64,000 nucleotides of DNA from an uncultured Polaribacter sp. (lineage in GTDB: Bacteria; Bacteroidota; Bacteroidia; Flavobacteriales; Flavobacteriaceae): positions 558,001-622,000 of the forward strand of contig NZ_CANMBY010000002.1 in the NCBI RefSeq assembly GCF_947496195.1, read 5' to 3'. The notes under the pieces are model-generated. The model had not been told where the DNA came from, ran no database searches, and saw only the letters and a list, made by a program, of their open reading frames with translations. The position numbers were made by a program, and so were the translations under genes. Shown here in pieces: positions 29,455 through 36,819 of the stretch; within the stretch, counting starts at the first letter, position 1, and each line of letters begins with the position of its first letter.

Positions 29455-30369
29455 TTATTTTTTTGATTTTACTTTTTGTAAAAACTTTTGTTTTAAGGCG
29501 GTTTTATTTTTTATGATTCCGTTTAAAAGTACAACACCCAAAACTATACACGCTCCTAAATAAAATTCAGGGTTCATTTTTTCTTTATCTCCAAAAATAA
29601 ATAATGCTAAAATTATGGCATAAATAGGCTCTAAATTAATAGTTAACATAACAGTATAAGGAGATAAATATTTCATCACTTTTACAGAAGCTATGAATGC
29701 ATATGCAGTACACACACTACTTAAAATGAATAAGTATATCCAATCTGATTTTGGTAAGTTAAAAAATGCTACACTAAAACTTTGGTTAAAAAAAAGATAA
29801 ACTGCAACAAACAAAGTACCAAATAAAAGTTGATAAAAAGAGATGCGATTAGCATCGTGTTTTTTAATAAAAAGTCCATTTAAAACTGCAAAAAGAGATC
29901 CTAAAAAAGAGGATATTAAAGCATATATAATTCCTAATTTATATTGGCTTTCGAAATTAAAAATGATATATAAGCCTAGTACAACCAATAATCCTAGAAT
30001 AATCTCTAATGATTTAATTCTTCTTTTAAAAAAAATAGGCTCTATTAATGAAGTAAAAAATGCACCTGTACTCATAGTAACTAAAGCTACTGATACATTA
30101 GAAACTTTAATGGCTTTAAAAAAGAAAATCCAATGTGTTGCTATTATAATACCTGTAAATAAAAATTTAACTAGTGCTCTTTTATCAACCAAAAAAGATT
30201 TTTTTCTAAATAAAAAATAAAAGGCAATAAATATAGAAGCTAAGCCCATTCTAAAGAAAACTAAAGGGATTGCATCAATTGAAATTAAAGCTCCTAAAAT
30301 AGCTGTAAACCCCCAAATAAAAACAATAAGATGGAGTAGTAAATAATGTTTTAATTTACTTTCTTGCAT
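29455..30369 (-). CDS. DMT superfamily (EamA) transporter
   Basis: A 304-residue inner-membrane protein with ten predicted helices in two EamA repeats. The opening HYLLLHLIVFIWGFTAILGALI and the second repeat, with YTVMLTINLEPIYAIILALFIFGDKEKMNPEFYLGACIVLGVVLL, are typical. Proteins of this type export amino acids or other small metabolites; the substrate cannot be read from the sequence. The C-terminus is Lys-rich and probably cytoplasmic. Its start overlaps the end of the LptF/G gene by 14 bases, so it is co-transcribed with tgt and the permease. Confidence 0.85.
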   Translation of the reverse strand: MQESKLKHYLLLHLIVFIWGFTAILGALISIDAIPLVFFRMGLASIFIAFYFLFRKKSFLVDKRALVKFLFTGIIIATHWIFFFKAIKVSNVSVALVTMSTGAFFTSLIEPIFFKRRIKSLEIILGLLVVLGLYIIFNFESQYKLGIIYALISSFLGSLFAVLNGLFIKKHDANRISFYQLLFGTLFVAVYLFFNQSFSVAFFNLPKSDWIYLFILSSVCTAYAFIASVKVMKYLSPYTVMLTINLEPIYAIILALFIFGDKEKMNPEFYLGACIVLGVVLLNGIIKNKTALKQKFLQKVKSKK

Positions 30370-31444
30370 TTAGATACAAATAAATGGCTATACAGCCGAA
30401 TAAAATATTGGGTACCCAAACGTATAATAATGAATTAACACCAGCTACAGCACCCAATACTTCTGAAATTTTTAGGAAGAAAACATAAATAAACATCATA
30501 CCAATACCAATTGCTAAATTAATACCTGTACCTCCTCTTCTCTTTCTAAATGCTAAAGCAACTGCTATGATGGTTAATATATAAGATGCTAATGGTAAAC
30601 TAGTTCTTTTATGAAATTCTACTAAATATGTGTTTAAATTCTTTACACCTCTTTTTCTTGATAATTCTATAAAATCATATAATTCTCCTGAAGGCATTTC
30701 TTGAGAAAGTGCAGATTTGTAAATTAAATCTTTTGGTGTAAAATTAAAAACAGTATCTATTTTACTACCTGATGAAATGCTATCTTTTTTATTATCTATA
30801 ACTCTTAAGCGCCAATTTAAAAGAACAAAATTAGAGTCTTTAACATTATACCTAAAGTTATCAGAAACCAACTTTGATTTTAATTTTAACCCATCATAAA
30901 CTTCTGAGGTAAAATCATATCCTGAGTTAGATTCTGTATTAAAATTTCTTATATAAATGTAGGTTGTATCAGTAAGCTGAAGGCTAAAATCTGTTACAAA
31001 ACGCATTTCATTCTTTCTATTCTTTTTAATATACTCTAACTCAAATGCTTTTCTTACTTTACTGCTTTCTGGTACTACAAAATGATTCATTACTAATGAT
31101 AATAATGTTACTAAAGTTGCACCAATAAAGTAAGGATATAAAAATCTTGTAAAGGAAACTTTTGCATTTGTTATAGCAATAATCTCTGTATTATTAGAAA
31201 GTTTTGAGGTAAATAAAATTACAGCAATAAATAATGCCAAAGGCATAAATGTATTCGCATAGTAAATGATAAAATTTTTATAATATTCATCTACCACTTG
31301 ATAGAATCCTAAATCTGGATTCTCTAGAAAATTATCAATTTTTTCTGCTATATCTATAGCAATAGCAATAGGTATTAAGATTAATAAGGTAAAAAAGAAT
31401 GTTACCAAAAATCGTTTTAATATGTACCAATCTATAATTTTCAA
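30356..31444 (-). CDS. LptF/LptG family LPS-export permease
   Basis: A 362-residue permease of the Lpt ABC transporter that lifts lipopolysaccharide to the outer membrane. It has helices near the N-terminus (DWYILKRFLVTFFFTLLILIPIAIAIDI) and three at the C-terminus, around a periplasmic beta-jellyroll domain, as in LptF and LptG. The NTEIIAITNAKVSFTRFLYP segment is the cytoplasmic coupling region. I cannot say whether it is LptF or LptG, because the second permease is not nearby. It lies one base after tgt and overlaps the EamA gene by 14 bases. A tgt neighbour is a common arrangement in flavobacteria, as far as I know. Confidence 0.88.
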   Translation of the reverse strand: MKIIDWYILKRFLVTFFFTLLILIPIAIAIDIAEKIDNFLENPDLGFYQVVDEYYKNFIIYYANTFMPLALFIAVILFTSKLSNNTEIIAITNAKVSFTRFLYPYFIGATLVTLLSLVMNHFVVPESSKVRKAFELEYIKKNRKNEMRFVTDFSLQLTDTTYIYIRNFNTESNSGYDFTSEVYDGLKLKSKLVSDNFRYNVKDSNFVLLNWRLRVIDNKKDSISSGSKIDTVFNFTPKDLIYKSALSQEMPSGELYDFIELSRKRGVKNLNTYLVEFHKRTSLPLASYILTIIAVALAFRKRRGGTGINLAIGIGMMFIYVFFLKISEVLGAVAGVNSLLYVWVPNILFGCIAIYLYLNARK

Positions 31445-31445
31445 A

Positions 31446-32576
31446 TTACAAACGTTTATCCATTTGTTTTACCATTTTATCTTTCCATTCTCTAAAATCT
31501 CCTGCTAAAATATGCTTTCTTGCTTCTCTAGTCAACCATAAATAAAATCCTAAATTATGGATAGACGCAATTTGTTTACCTAACATTTCTTTGGCAGCAA
31601 ATAAGTGTCTTAAATATGCTTTAGAATATAATGTATCTACATAAGTAATACCCATTTCATCAATAGGAGAAAAATCTTTTTCCCATTTTTTATTTTTGAT
31701 ATTTATAGTTCCATGAGCTGTAAATAACATACCATTTCTTGCATTTCTGGTAGGCATAACACAGTCAAACATATCAATCCCTAAAGCAATATTTTCTAGG
31801 ATGTTTATTGGAGTTCCAACACCCATTAAATAACGAGGTTTATCTTCTGGTAAAATTTCTGTAACGACCTCAGTCATAGCATACATTTCCTCTGCTGGTT
31901 CACCAACAGAAAGACCTCCAATTGCATTGGCCTGTGCACCAGCATTTGCTATATATTCTGCAGACTGTCTTCGTAAATCTTTATAAGTGCTACCTTGCAC
32001 AATAGGAAAGAATGTTTGCTCATATCCATATTTAAAAGGTAACTTTTCTAAATGATTCATACATCTATCTAACCATCTATGAGTCATATGCATAGAACGT
32101 TTTGCATAATTGTACTCACAAGGATAAGGAGTACATTCATCAAAAGCCATAATTATGTCTGCACCAATGGTTCGTTGAATTTCCATCACATTTTCTGGAG
32201 TAAAAAAATGCGTTGAACCATCTATATGACTCTTAAATTTTACACCTTCTTCATTAATCTTTCTTCTTCCAGAAAGTGAATACACTTGATACCCTCCAGA
32301 ATCTGTAAGAATATTTCTATCCCAATTCATAAACTTATGTAAACCTCCTGCTGCTTCTAAAACTTCTAATTTTGGACGTAAGTATAAATGGTATGTATTT
32401 CCTAAAATAATATCAGGATTTATTTCATTTTTTAATTCAGTTTGATGTACACCTTTTACTGTACCAACTGTACCAACTGGCATAAAAATTGGTGTTTCAA
32501 CAACTCCATGATCAGTTTTTATAACACCTGCTCTAGCCTTACTATTTGGGTCTGTAGATTTTAAATCGAATATCAT
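31446..32576 (-). CDS. tgt: tRNA-guanine (queuine) transglycosylase without the zinc cysteines
   Basis: Exchanges guanine-34 for preQ1 in tRNAs with GUN anticodons, in queuosine synthesis. It has 376 residues, the usual length. VGTVGTVKGV, LGNTYHLYLRP, TDSGGYQVYSL, the GGLSVGEP loop and FDCVMPTRNARNG mark the TIM barrel. In the E. coli enzyme a CxCxxC motif plus His binds zinc near the C-terminus; here the matching segment reads DEMGITYVDTLYSKAYLRHL, so the three Cys are missing while the later His in IHNLGFY remains. The ATG at 32576 is used; an upstream in-frame ATG at 32594 would add MVYLPT only. It heads an operon with the Lpt permease. Confidence 0.93.
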   Translation of the reverse strand: MIFDLKSTDPNSKARAGVIKTDHGVVETPIFMPVGTVGTVKGVHQTELKNEINPDIILGNTYHLYLRPKLEVLEAAGGLHKFMNWDRNILTDSGGYQVYSLSGRRKINEEGVKFKSHIDGSTHFFTPENVMEIQRTIGADIIMAFDECTPYPCEYNYAKRSMHMTHRWLDRCMNHLEKLPFKYGYEQTFFPIVQGSTYKDLRRQSAEYIANAGAQANAIGGLSVGEPAEEMYAMTEVVTEILPEDKPRYLMGVGTPINILENIALGIDMFDCVMPTRNARNGMLFTAHGTINIKNKKWEKDFSPIDEMGITYVDTLYSKAYLRHLFAAKEMLGKQIASIHNLGFYLWLTREARKHILAGDFREWKDKMVKQMDKRL

Positions 32577-32637
32577 TGTCGGCAAATATACCATTTATGT
32601 ATACAATGAAAAACTAAATTAATCTTAAAGATATCAG

Positions 32638-33531
32638 CTAAAATCGTCGTTTCTTTTTTGAAGAAAAACCATTATTTTTCTTTTTATTTTTTGGTGATGA
32701 CTTTCTAAAAGAAGCACTTTTTTTATTAAAGTCATTTTTACTAGGCGAATGATTTCTTTTAGGTTTTGGTTTCTTTAAAGTCTCTTTAATAACTGAGGCT
32801 TCTTCAGTTTTAGATGAAGTAGCTATCATTTTATTAATAACCTTTAACTCATCTTCAGTTAATTCTCTCCAATCTCCGGGCTTTAAATTTCCAAGAGTAA
32901 CATTCATAATTCTAGTACGTTTTAATTTAGTTACTTCATAACCTAAATATTCGCACATCCTTCTAATCTGTCTGTTTAACCCTTGAACTAAGATGATTTT
33001 AAAAACTTTTTCTGATAGCTTTTCTACTTTACATTTTTTAGTAACTGTACCTAAAATAGGAATTCCATTACTCATTTTATGTATGAATTGATCGTCAATT
33101 TTCTTATTAACACTAACTAAATATTCTTTTTCATGATTGTTGCCAGCTCTTAGAATTTTATTGACAATATCACCATCATTAGTTAAAAAAATTAACCCTT
33201 CAGATGGTTTATCTAAACGACCTATTGGAAATAAACGTTGTGGATGATTAATTTGTTTAACTATATTTTTTTTCTCTTTAGAATCAGTTGTAGAAACAAT
33301 GCCAATTGGTTTATTTAGAGCAATGTAAAGTGTTTTTTGTTTACTTTCAATGGTTTTACCATCAACTTTTACAACATCATTTTCAAAAACTCTATTGCCT
33401 AATTGAGTAGTTTTTCCATTAATAGTAACCCTTCCTTCTATGATTAATTTTTCAGCATCTCTTCTAGAACACATTCCAGTAGAGCTGATAAATTTATTTA
33501 GATTTATAGATTGTTGATTGTTGTTTTCCAA
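32638..33531 (-). CDS. rluF: 23S rRNA pseudouridine synthase, RluF type
   Basis: A 297-residue RsuA/RluB/E/F-family enzyme, closest to RluF (U2604 in 23S rRNA, E. coli numbering). An S4 domain opens the protein ([30 protein letters not shown]). The catalytic Asp107 lies in [18 protein letters not shown], and [15 protein letters not shown] and [17 protein letters not shown] follow. [19 protein letters not shown] is the RluF-type segment. The last 60 residues are a low-complexity Lys/Ser-rich tail, as in many Bacteroidota homologues. It ends 62 bases before tgt and is probably independent or the first gene of that run. Confidence 0.9.
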   Translation of the reverse strand: MENNNQQSINLNKFISSTGMCSRRDAEKLIIEGRVTINGKTTQLGNRVFENDVVKVDGKTIESKQKTLYIALNKPIGIVSTTDSKEKKNIVKQINHPQRLFPIGRLDKPSEGLIFLTNDGDIVNKILRAGNNHEKEYLVSVNKKIDDQFIHKMSNGIPILGTVTKKCKVEKLSEKVFKIILVQGLNRQIRRMCEYLGYEVTKLKRTRIMNVTLGNLKPGDWRELTEDELKVINKMIATSSKTEEASVIKETLKKPKPKRNHSPSKNDFNKKSASFRKSSPKNKKKNNGFSSKKKRRF

Positions 33532-33563
33532 AAAAAATAATTTGAGTAAAAGTAAGAATTCAA

Positions 33564-34166
33564 TTACAATTCTATTGTTCTAAAAGTAAGATTAATTCTG
33601 GGTGAATTCACTTTTTTTGTAGGTGGCAATCTATGTAACCAGTTTGTTTGTGTTCCTTCTTTCATTACTAACAAACTTCCGTTTTCTAAAAAAACATCAA
33701 TTCTTTGTTTATTTTTTTTATGCTTAAAAGAAAATTTTCTTTCTGCTCCTAAAGATAAAGAAGCAATAGCCCCATTTTTTTTTAGCATTTTTTCACCATC
33801 AGAATGATAAGCCATTCCTTCCTCTCCTGAATGATATAAGTTAAGTAGGCAAGAATTATATGTTTCATTACTTTCTTTTTCTACAATTTCTTTTAATGCT
33901 AATAATTCTTTTGTCCAAAGATTTGCTTTTTTTGTGATTTTAGAATAGGTATAGTCATATTCTGAATCACCATACCAAGCTACCTTTCTTTTAGTTATAA
34001 TTAATTTTCCAAATATTATGGCTTCATCATTTTTCCAATTTATATTTTCTAAAAGAGAATTATAGTAAAAATCACATTGAGTTTTATTTAAAATTATTCC
34101 ATGATAATTGGTTATACCATCAAATGGAAGTATATTTTGTATTTTTTCTGAAGAAAATAAGTCCAT
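33564..34166 (-). CDS. AlkB-like alpha-ketoglutarate-dependent dioxygenase
   Basis: A 200-residue Fe(II)/2-oxoglutarate dioxygenase of the AlkB family (ALKBH2/3-like), which repairs alkylated bases. Iron ligands are His121 and Asp123 (YHSDGEK) and His178 (NWLHRLPP). The 2-oxoglutarate-binding Arg190 sits in [20 protein letters not shown] and [11 protein letters not shown] are conserved AlkB strands. It begins just downstream of the boundary of the integrated element and ends 32 bases upstream of rluF. Before integration, the tRNA-Ser gene and its terminator would have stood directly upstream on the same strand. Confidence 0.9.
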   Translation of the reverse strand: MDLFSSEKIQNILPFDGITNYHGIILNKTQCDFYYNSLLENINWKNDEAIIFGKLIITKRKVAWYGDSEYDYTYSKITKKANLWTKELLALKEIVEKESNETYNSCLLNLYHSGEEGMAYHSDGEKMLKKNGAIASLSLGAERKFSFKHKKNKQRIDVFLENGSLLVMKEGTQTNWLHRLPPTKKVNSPRINLTFRTIEL

Positions 34167-34181
34167 GAAATAAATATAAAT

Positions 34182-34215
34182 AAAAAAACCTTACAACTAT
34201 TGTTATAAGGTTTTT
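34182..34215 (-). terminator. Terminator adjoining the left tRNA-Ser remnant
   Basis: Stem AACCTTACAAC/GTTATAAGGTT with one mismatch and a 4-base loop; on the minus strand it is followed by a run of seven T. It directly follows the 13-base copy of the tRNA-Ser 3' end, so it is probably the original terminator of that tRNA gene, now 21 kb away from it. Confidence 0.72.
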
Positions 34216-34228
34216 GCGGAGAAAGAGG
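34216..34228 (+). repeat. Left attachment-site core (13-bp direct repeat)
   Basis: GCGGAGAAAGAGG, identical to the tRNA-Ser 3' end at 55694-55706. It merges with a perfect 9-bp inverted repeat, GAAAGAGGT (34221-34229) and ACCTCTTTC (34236-34244), separated by 6 bases, the layout expected of two integrase core-binding sites flanking a crossover region. Confidence 0.8.
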
Positions 34229-34288
34229 TAAGTGAACCTCTTTCGTAGTGCCTTTATTTATTACTGTTTCAGTCCTGTACCATTGTTG

Positions 34289-34307
34289 GGTCACCTAATA
34301 GGTCACC
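34289..34307 (+). repeat. Putative integrase arm-type sites, left end
   Basis: GGTCACCTAATAGGTCACC: two GGTCACC heptamers with 5 bases between them. The same 19 bases recur at 55574-55592 by the other end. Confidence 0.72.
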
Positions 34308-34335
34308 TTTATACCTTGTAGTAAAGATAAGGAAT

Positions 34336-34524
34336 TTACTTGATTAATCCTTGTACTTTACTGATTTCAAAGCCCATAAAGTCGCAAAATTCATCGATAG
34401 TAACTAACTGATGAGCTTCTTTGTTAAGGCGTTCTTTAATCGCTTTGATTATTGTTCTGCCATAACGCTCACTCTTTCCTGTTACCACTTGCACGTCTTT
34501 AGGGTAAATACAGATTCTACTCAT
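34336..34524 (-). CDS. Small conserved element-borne protein
   Basis: A 62-residue protein with the pattern IYPKDVQVVTGKSERYGRTIIKAIKERLNKEAHQLVTIDEFCDFMGF. I recall this kind of short protein from Bacteroidota genomes, but it has no known function to me. The alternating helices and the basic central part would suit a small DNA-binding protein, for example a directionality factor, but no canonical HTH can be assigned. It is the first gene inside the left end of the element, 107 bases from the att core, which supports a role connected with the element. Confidence 0.6.
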   Translation of the reverse strand: MSRICIYPKDVQVVTGKSERYGRTIIKAIKERLNKEAHQLVTIDEFCDFMGFEISKVQGLIK

Positions 34525-34733
34525 TCACTTTAAATTTAAAATTAATACTCTAACTATACTTTATCTATACCGTTGCTATAAAGCACTTATATACAATATA
34601 CGACTAATATCCCATTGAAAAAACTAACTAAAACGGAAGTTTTGGCAACTTATAAACACTACGGAAGCATTCTAATGCATTGACAGTCAATAGCTCGTAT
34701 ATTTGATATTCATCATCAAAAAATGTATTAGTT

Positions 34734-35483
34734 ATGGCAAAATTAAAAGGTATTATTAAGTTAGAGGGAACGTTAGACAACCTAACTTTTTACAAAGCAA
34801 AAGAAGGTTATTTAGTAAAAACCAAAGGCGGTGTTTCTAAAGAGCGTATTCAAAATGACCCAGCGTTTGAGCGTACTCGTGAAAACGGTTCAGAATTTGG
34901 AAGTTCTGCATCATCTGGTAAGTTGTTGAGAACATCAGTTAGAAACTTAATGATTAGAGCAAAAGACAATCGAGTTTCAAGTCGTGTAACTCAAAAAATG
35001 ACTCAAATTAAAAACTTTGATACAACCTCTATAAGAGGACAAAGAAATGTAGCTACAGGATTAGCAACACCAGAAGGTAAAGCCACATTAAAAGGCTTGG
35101 ATTTTAATAATAGAGCCATTTTAAGTGCTGTTTTATTTGCTCCATTTACTGTAGATGGTGCAACTGGTGAAATTACGATTCCAAATTTAACACCTGCAAA
35201 TGATATTGCATATCCAAGTGGCGCAACACACGTAAGTTTGAGTTCAGCATTTCTTAAAGTTGACTTTGATACAACAGATAATTCAATCGAATACAGTCCA
35301 ACTGTAAATATTCCGATTGATTCAACTTCTGCAACTCAAACACTAACGCCTGCAGGTGTTCCAACAGGCACAGGAAACGATATATTCGTTTTATTGGTTG
35401 AGTTCTTCCAAGAGATTAACGGTGTTCAATATCCGCTTAAAAATGGCGCATATAACGTTTTAAATATCGTAGAAGTAGCATAA
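34734..35483 (+). CDS. Conserved hypothetical protein of Bacteroidota
   Basis: A 249-residue protein without a signal peptide. The N-terminal third (MAKLKGIIKLEGTLDNLTFY, then KTKGGVSKERIQNDPAFERTRENGSEFG and SGKLLRTSVRNLM) is a conserved block I recall from scattered Bacteroidota proteins of unknown function. The remainder (about 125-249) is beta-rich with Asp/Thr/Pro repeats and could be an immunoglobulin-like or carbohydrate-binding fold. It is the only cargo-side gene of the element on the plus strand, and it ends 30 bases before an intrinsic terminator, so it is an independent unit. Base composition is less AT-rich than nearby chromosomal genes by eye. No function is proposed. Confidence 0.65.
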   Translation: MAKLKGIIKLEGTLDNLTFYKAKEGYLVKTKGGVSKERIQNDPAFERTRENGSEFGSSASSGKLLRTSVRNLMIRAKDNRVSSRVTQKMTQIKNFDTTSIRGQRNVATGLATPEGKATLKGLDFNNRAILSAVLFAPFTVDGATGEITIPNLTPANDIAYPSGATHVSLSSAFLKVDFDTTDNSIEYSPTVNIPIDSTSATQTLTPAGVPTGTGNDIFVLLVEFFQEINGVQYPLKNGAYNVLNIVEVA

Positions 35484-35512
35484 AAGTTTCATTCTGACCT
35501 TTGAAGCTGAAA

Positions 35513-35550
35513 GAGTCCTATAATTTTTATTGTAGGGCTTTTTCTTTTGC
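35513..35550 (+). terminator. Intrinsic terminator after the 249-residue gene
   Basis: Stem AGTCCTATAA/TTGTAGGGCT with two G-U pairs and a TTTTTA loop, followed by a T-rich tail. Confidence 0.75.
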
Positions 35551-36012
35551 CATAATTTTTTTGAAGAAAAGAAAAAAGACAGCCAATGTTAAAGGTAGCG
35601 TGGATGATGCTGTCAAGGTTTTTGGGTAAAAGTTTTTTACTCTAAAATCTTGAAACCTTTTACTATTGCCATTTAAAAAGTTTTATTCAAAACCCGTAGG
35701 GCTTGACCTTTACAGTATTGAGCGTTGGCTGATGGAAGCTACCTATATTTGCTTTCTTTTTTATTTTTTTATTTACTTCATTTTCAAGTTTAGCACAATC
35801 TAATGACTTTCAATTATAGTACTATGTTTCTTGATATTTGTTAACGAAATGAAACAAACAAAGACTTGAGGTAAGGAATACTTGGACTTAACGATGGTTT
35901 TGTGCAGATGAATGAGATAACTAATATTCTAACCTACTTTATTTACTACTGTTTCATTATAGTTCTAAATGTGGTTGTATGTTCCAATGTGAGCGTGGGA
36001 TAAGCGGATATT

Positions 36013-36105
36013 TTACATAATACCAGTTATAGCTACGAAAATATAAGAATACTGCGTTAGCAAACCTTTGAAAGGATTTTTGCTACTATAACTTGTATTA
36101 TGTAA
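36013..36105. repeat. Long imperfect inverted repeat 1
   Basis: Arms of 20 bases, 36013-36032 and 36086-36105, complementary at 19 of 20 positions. The loop contains a second hairpin, TAGCAAACCTTTG paired with a run ending TTTTTGCTA. The folded unit is about 93 bases. Confidence 0.75.
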
Positions 36106-36112
36106 CATAGCT

Positions 36113-36241
36113 TGGGTGAGTTTAGGGTTTTATGATATAATAATAACAGAATAGCTTATTGCAGTTTGGTTTGATTTTATGAAAACCAAAGCTGTAATAT
36201 GCTATTACCTTAAAGACAAAAAAACGCTAAACTTAAGTGGT
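36113..36241. repeat. Long imperfect inverted repeat 2
   Basis: Inner arms AATAGCTTATTGCAGTTTGG (from 36150) and CCAAAGCTGTAATATGCTATT (to 36206), with few mismatches and a short loop near 36173-36181. Outer arms GAGTTTAGGGTTTT and AAAACGCTAAACTT extend the stem to about 130 bases in all. Confidence 0.65.
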
Positions 36242-36304
36242 GAGCGGAACAACACAAAAGACAGAGGGTTTTGAGGCACGAAAAAACTGGGTTTTGGGTT
36301 GTGG

Positions 36305-36339
36305 GGAATAAAAAAGAGCCTTCCGAAAAAGACTCTTTT
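36305..36339 (-). terminator. Terminator of the metal-efflux gene run
   Basis: On the minus strand: stem AAAAGAGTCTT/AAGGCTCTTTT with one G-U pair, loop TTTCGG, then TTATTCC after a T run. It stands 9 bases after the stop of the last cargo gene. Confidence 0.85.
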
Positions 36340-36347
36340 ACTATTAT

Positions 36348-36788
36348 TTAGTGGTCGTGATTTGAATGGTCTTCCGATTTCATTTCACCTGACTGATTCA
36401 TCATCATTTCGTGGTCGTATTGACAACAACCTGGTAAGTTTTTATAGGCTTCTTCACTACCTGCAACTTTTTCGGTATCATATCCTGAAGCTGCAATAGC
36501 TTTGTGAATTGTCATAGCATCTGTTTTGGTATCATCAAATGAGACATCAATTTTCTTTTTATCAACATCCCAATTGGCACTTGCAACACCATCTACATTA
36601 TTGGCTGCTTTTTCAATGGTATTTTTACACATACCGCAATTACCTCTCACACCAAAAGATAAATCTGTCATTGCGATTTCTTTTGACACTTCTGTTGTTG
36701 TAGTTTCTTCAACTTTTTTAGTTTCGTTTTTACAACTTGTTAATCCCATAGCTACTATTACAGCTACACTTAAAATTACTTTCTTCAT
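36348..36788 (-). CDS. HMA-domain metal-binding lipoprotein
   Basis: A 146-residue periplasmic protein: lipobox GLTSC (Cys 19), a Thr/Glu/Lys linker, then a heavy-metal-associated domain (about residues 42-110) with the metal-binding GNCGMCKNTIEKAA (Cys-x-x-Cys). A second metal-like region closes the protein: GCCQYDHEMMMNQSGEMKSEDHSNHDH, rich in Cys, His and Met. Such proteins bind copper(I) or related soft metals and pass them to efflux systems. It is the last gene of the efflux run, 31 bases after the CusB-like gene and before a terminator. Confidence 0.85.
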   Translation of the reverse strand: MKKVILSVAVIVAMGLTSCKNETKKVEETTTTEVSKEIAMTDLSFGVRGNCGMCKNTIEKAANNVDGVASANWDVDKKKIDVSFDDTKTDAMTIHKAIAASGYDTEKVAGSEEAYKNLPGCCQYDHEMMMNQSGEMKSEDHSNHDH

Positions 36789-36819
36789 TTTTTAAAATTT
36801 AATTATTATCAGTGTTTAT

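Larger units (their letters stand above)
35551..36304. other. Gene-free, highly structured stretch of the element
   Basis: No frame longer than about 60 codons with coding character is apparent on either strand. It contains two long imperfect inverted repeats (36013-36105 and 36113-36241) and GC-richer islands such as GAGCGTTGGCTGATGGAAGC near 35720 and GTGAGCGTGGGATAAGCGG near 35990. It could hold an origin of transfer or replication, a small RNA, or decayed sequence. Nothing here lets me choose. Confidence 0.5.

Noticed and set aside
34216..34228. A second tRNA gene at the left boundary
   Set aside because: Only 13 bases match the tRNA 3' end; no anticodon, D arm or acceptor 5' strand is present.
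34112..34294. A 60-codon frame across the AlkB start and the element boundary
   Set aside because: It crosses a terminator and the att site and has no protein-like pattern.
36299..36499. A 66-codon plus-strand frame over the end of the HMA lipoprotein gene
   Set aside because: It covers the terminator hairpin and is antisense to a clear gene.
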